Part shown: positions 5,718 to 5,869 of the stretch, in pieces
How positions within the stretch are numbered: position 1 is the first letter of the stretch
How the letters are laid out: each line of letters begins with the position of its first letter
Source: Spirochaetales bacterium
Lineage (GTDB): Bacteria > Spirochaetota > Spirochaetia > Sphaerochaetales > Sphaerochaetaceae
Length of the DNA stretch: 5,869 bases
Direction of reading: 5' to 3'
Assembly (NCBI GenBank): GCA_012519125.1
Contig: JAAYQY010000292.1
Location: 1-5,869 of the forward strand
Program-made: the position numbers and the translations under genes
Notes under the pieces: generated by a model
What the model was told of the DNA's origin: nothing
The model's input: the letters and a program-made list of their open reading frames with translations, nothing else
Databases searched by the model: none

Positions 5718-5869
5718 ATGGAGAACAGGGCAGGGGCGTTCACATCAAATCTGTATGGTGAAATGGCATATCAGTCGTTCCTTCCTAACCCCCTTCCTCC
5801 GAACCCTGCTGTCATGACCGATGAGGAGATGATTCAGTTGCTGGTCCATGCGAATAGATGGATCGACAA
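5718..5869 (+). CDS. Fic-family protein, N-terminal part only (runs off the window)
   Basis: Only 50 codons plus two bases are visible. They include RAGAF (4-8) and FLPNPLPPNPAV (21-32), followed by the acidic helix start TDEEMIQLLVHANRWID (34-50). This pattern, an RAG start, then F(L/I)P.PLPP.P, then an acidic stretch leading to a helix with A(D/N)R, is the Fic_N domain that precedes the catalytic Fic domain in many bacterial proteins of about 350-380 residues. Such proteins usually transfer AMP from ATP to Ser, Thr or Tyr of target proteins, and many are held inactive by an (S/T)xxxE(G/N) helix. Neither that motif nor the catalytic HPFxxGNGR loop is in the visible part, so activity cannot be judged. 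Two inverted-repeat units and a strong ribosome binding site lie directly upstream. No antitoxin gene is seen before it in this window. Confidence 0.82.
   Translation, partial: MENRAGAFTSNLYGEMAYQSFLPNPLPPNPAVMTDEEMIQLLVHANRWID

Noticed and set aside
1..5869. Mobile element, CRISPR array, tRNA or rRNA
   Set aside because: No transposase, regularly spaced identical repeats, cloverleaf or rRNA-like sequence was seen. The repeats at 5606-5693 are only two units with 9-base arms, so they are not a CRISPR array.

Overview
The window looks like an ordinary bacterial chromosome of moderately high GC. It covers the end of a purine biosynthesis operon, a stand-alone small heat-shock gene, and the start of a Fic-family gene, all on the + strand. 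PurL is of the long single-chain kind, and its N-terminal sequence resembles what is usually called the clostridial type. With the GC level and the style of the Hsp20, this would fit a Sphaerochaeta-like spirochaete or a relative of Firmicutes. That assignment is an impression from recalled family resemblance and was not tested.

Positions 1-4604 hold the C-terminal three quarters of purD (GAR synthetase), overlapping by 29 bases the complete purL (FGAM synthase, 1215 residues). The two enzymes act at steps 2 and 4 of IMP synthesis and are evidently translated from one message. A rho-independent terminator (4615-4641) lies just after purL.

Positions 4642-4885 form a regulatory stretch ahead of hsp20. 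It contains a 36-bp imperfect palindrome (4695-4730), a very AT-rich segment (4731-4820, 13 G/C in 90) with a second small inverted repeat, and a full-consensus sigma-54 (-24/-12) promoter (4815-4835). The layout (palindrome about 134 bp upstream of the predicted start, AT-rich and probably flexible or bent DNA between, then the -24/-12 element) is that of an enhancer-activated sigma-54 promoter. The small heat-shock gene is therefore probably under an unidentified enhancer-binding activator and not, or not only, under CIRCE/HrcA control. hsp20 (4886-5308) ends at a 14-bp-stem terminator (5341-5375).

Positions 5376-5717 lack a convincing intact gene. On the minus strand there is a possible decayed 3' gene end (5406-5570). 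Directly upstream of the Fic gene is a striking arrangement: two copies of a 37-bp inverted-repeat unit (arms TTGAAATWA / TTATTTCAR, each with a 19-bp centre), exactly 51 bp apart, with conserved arms and divergent centres. It looks like a tandem operator. The Fic-domain gene starts at 5718 with a strong ribosome binding site and runs off the end of the window after 50 codons.
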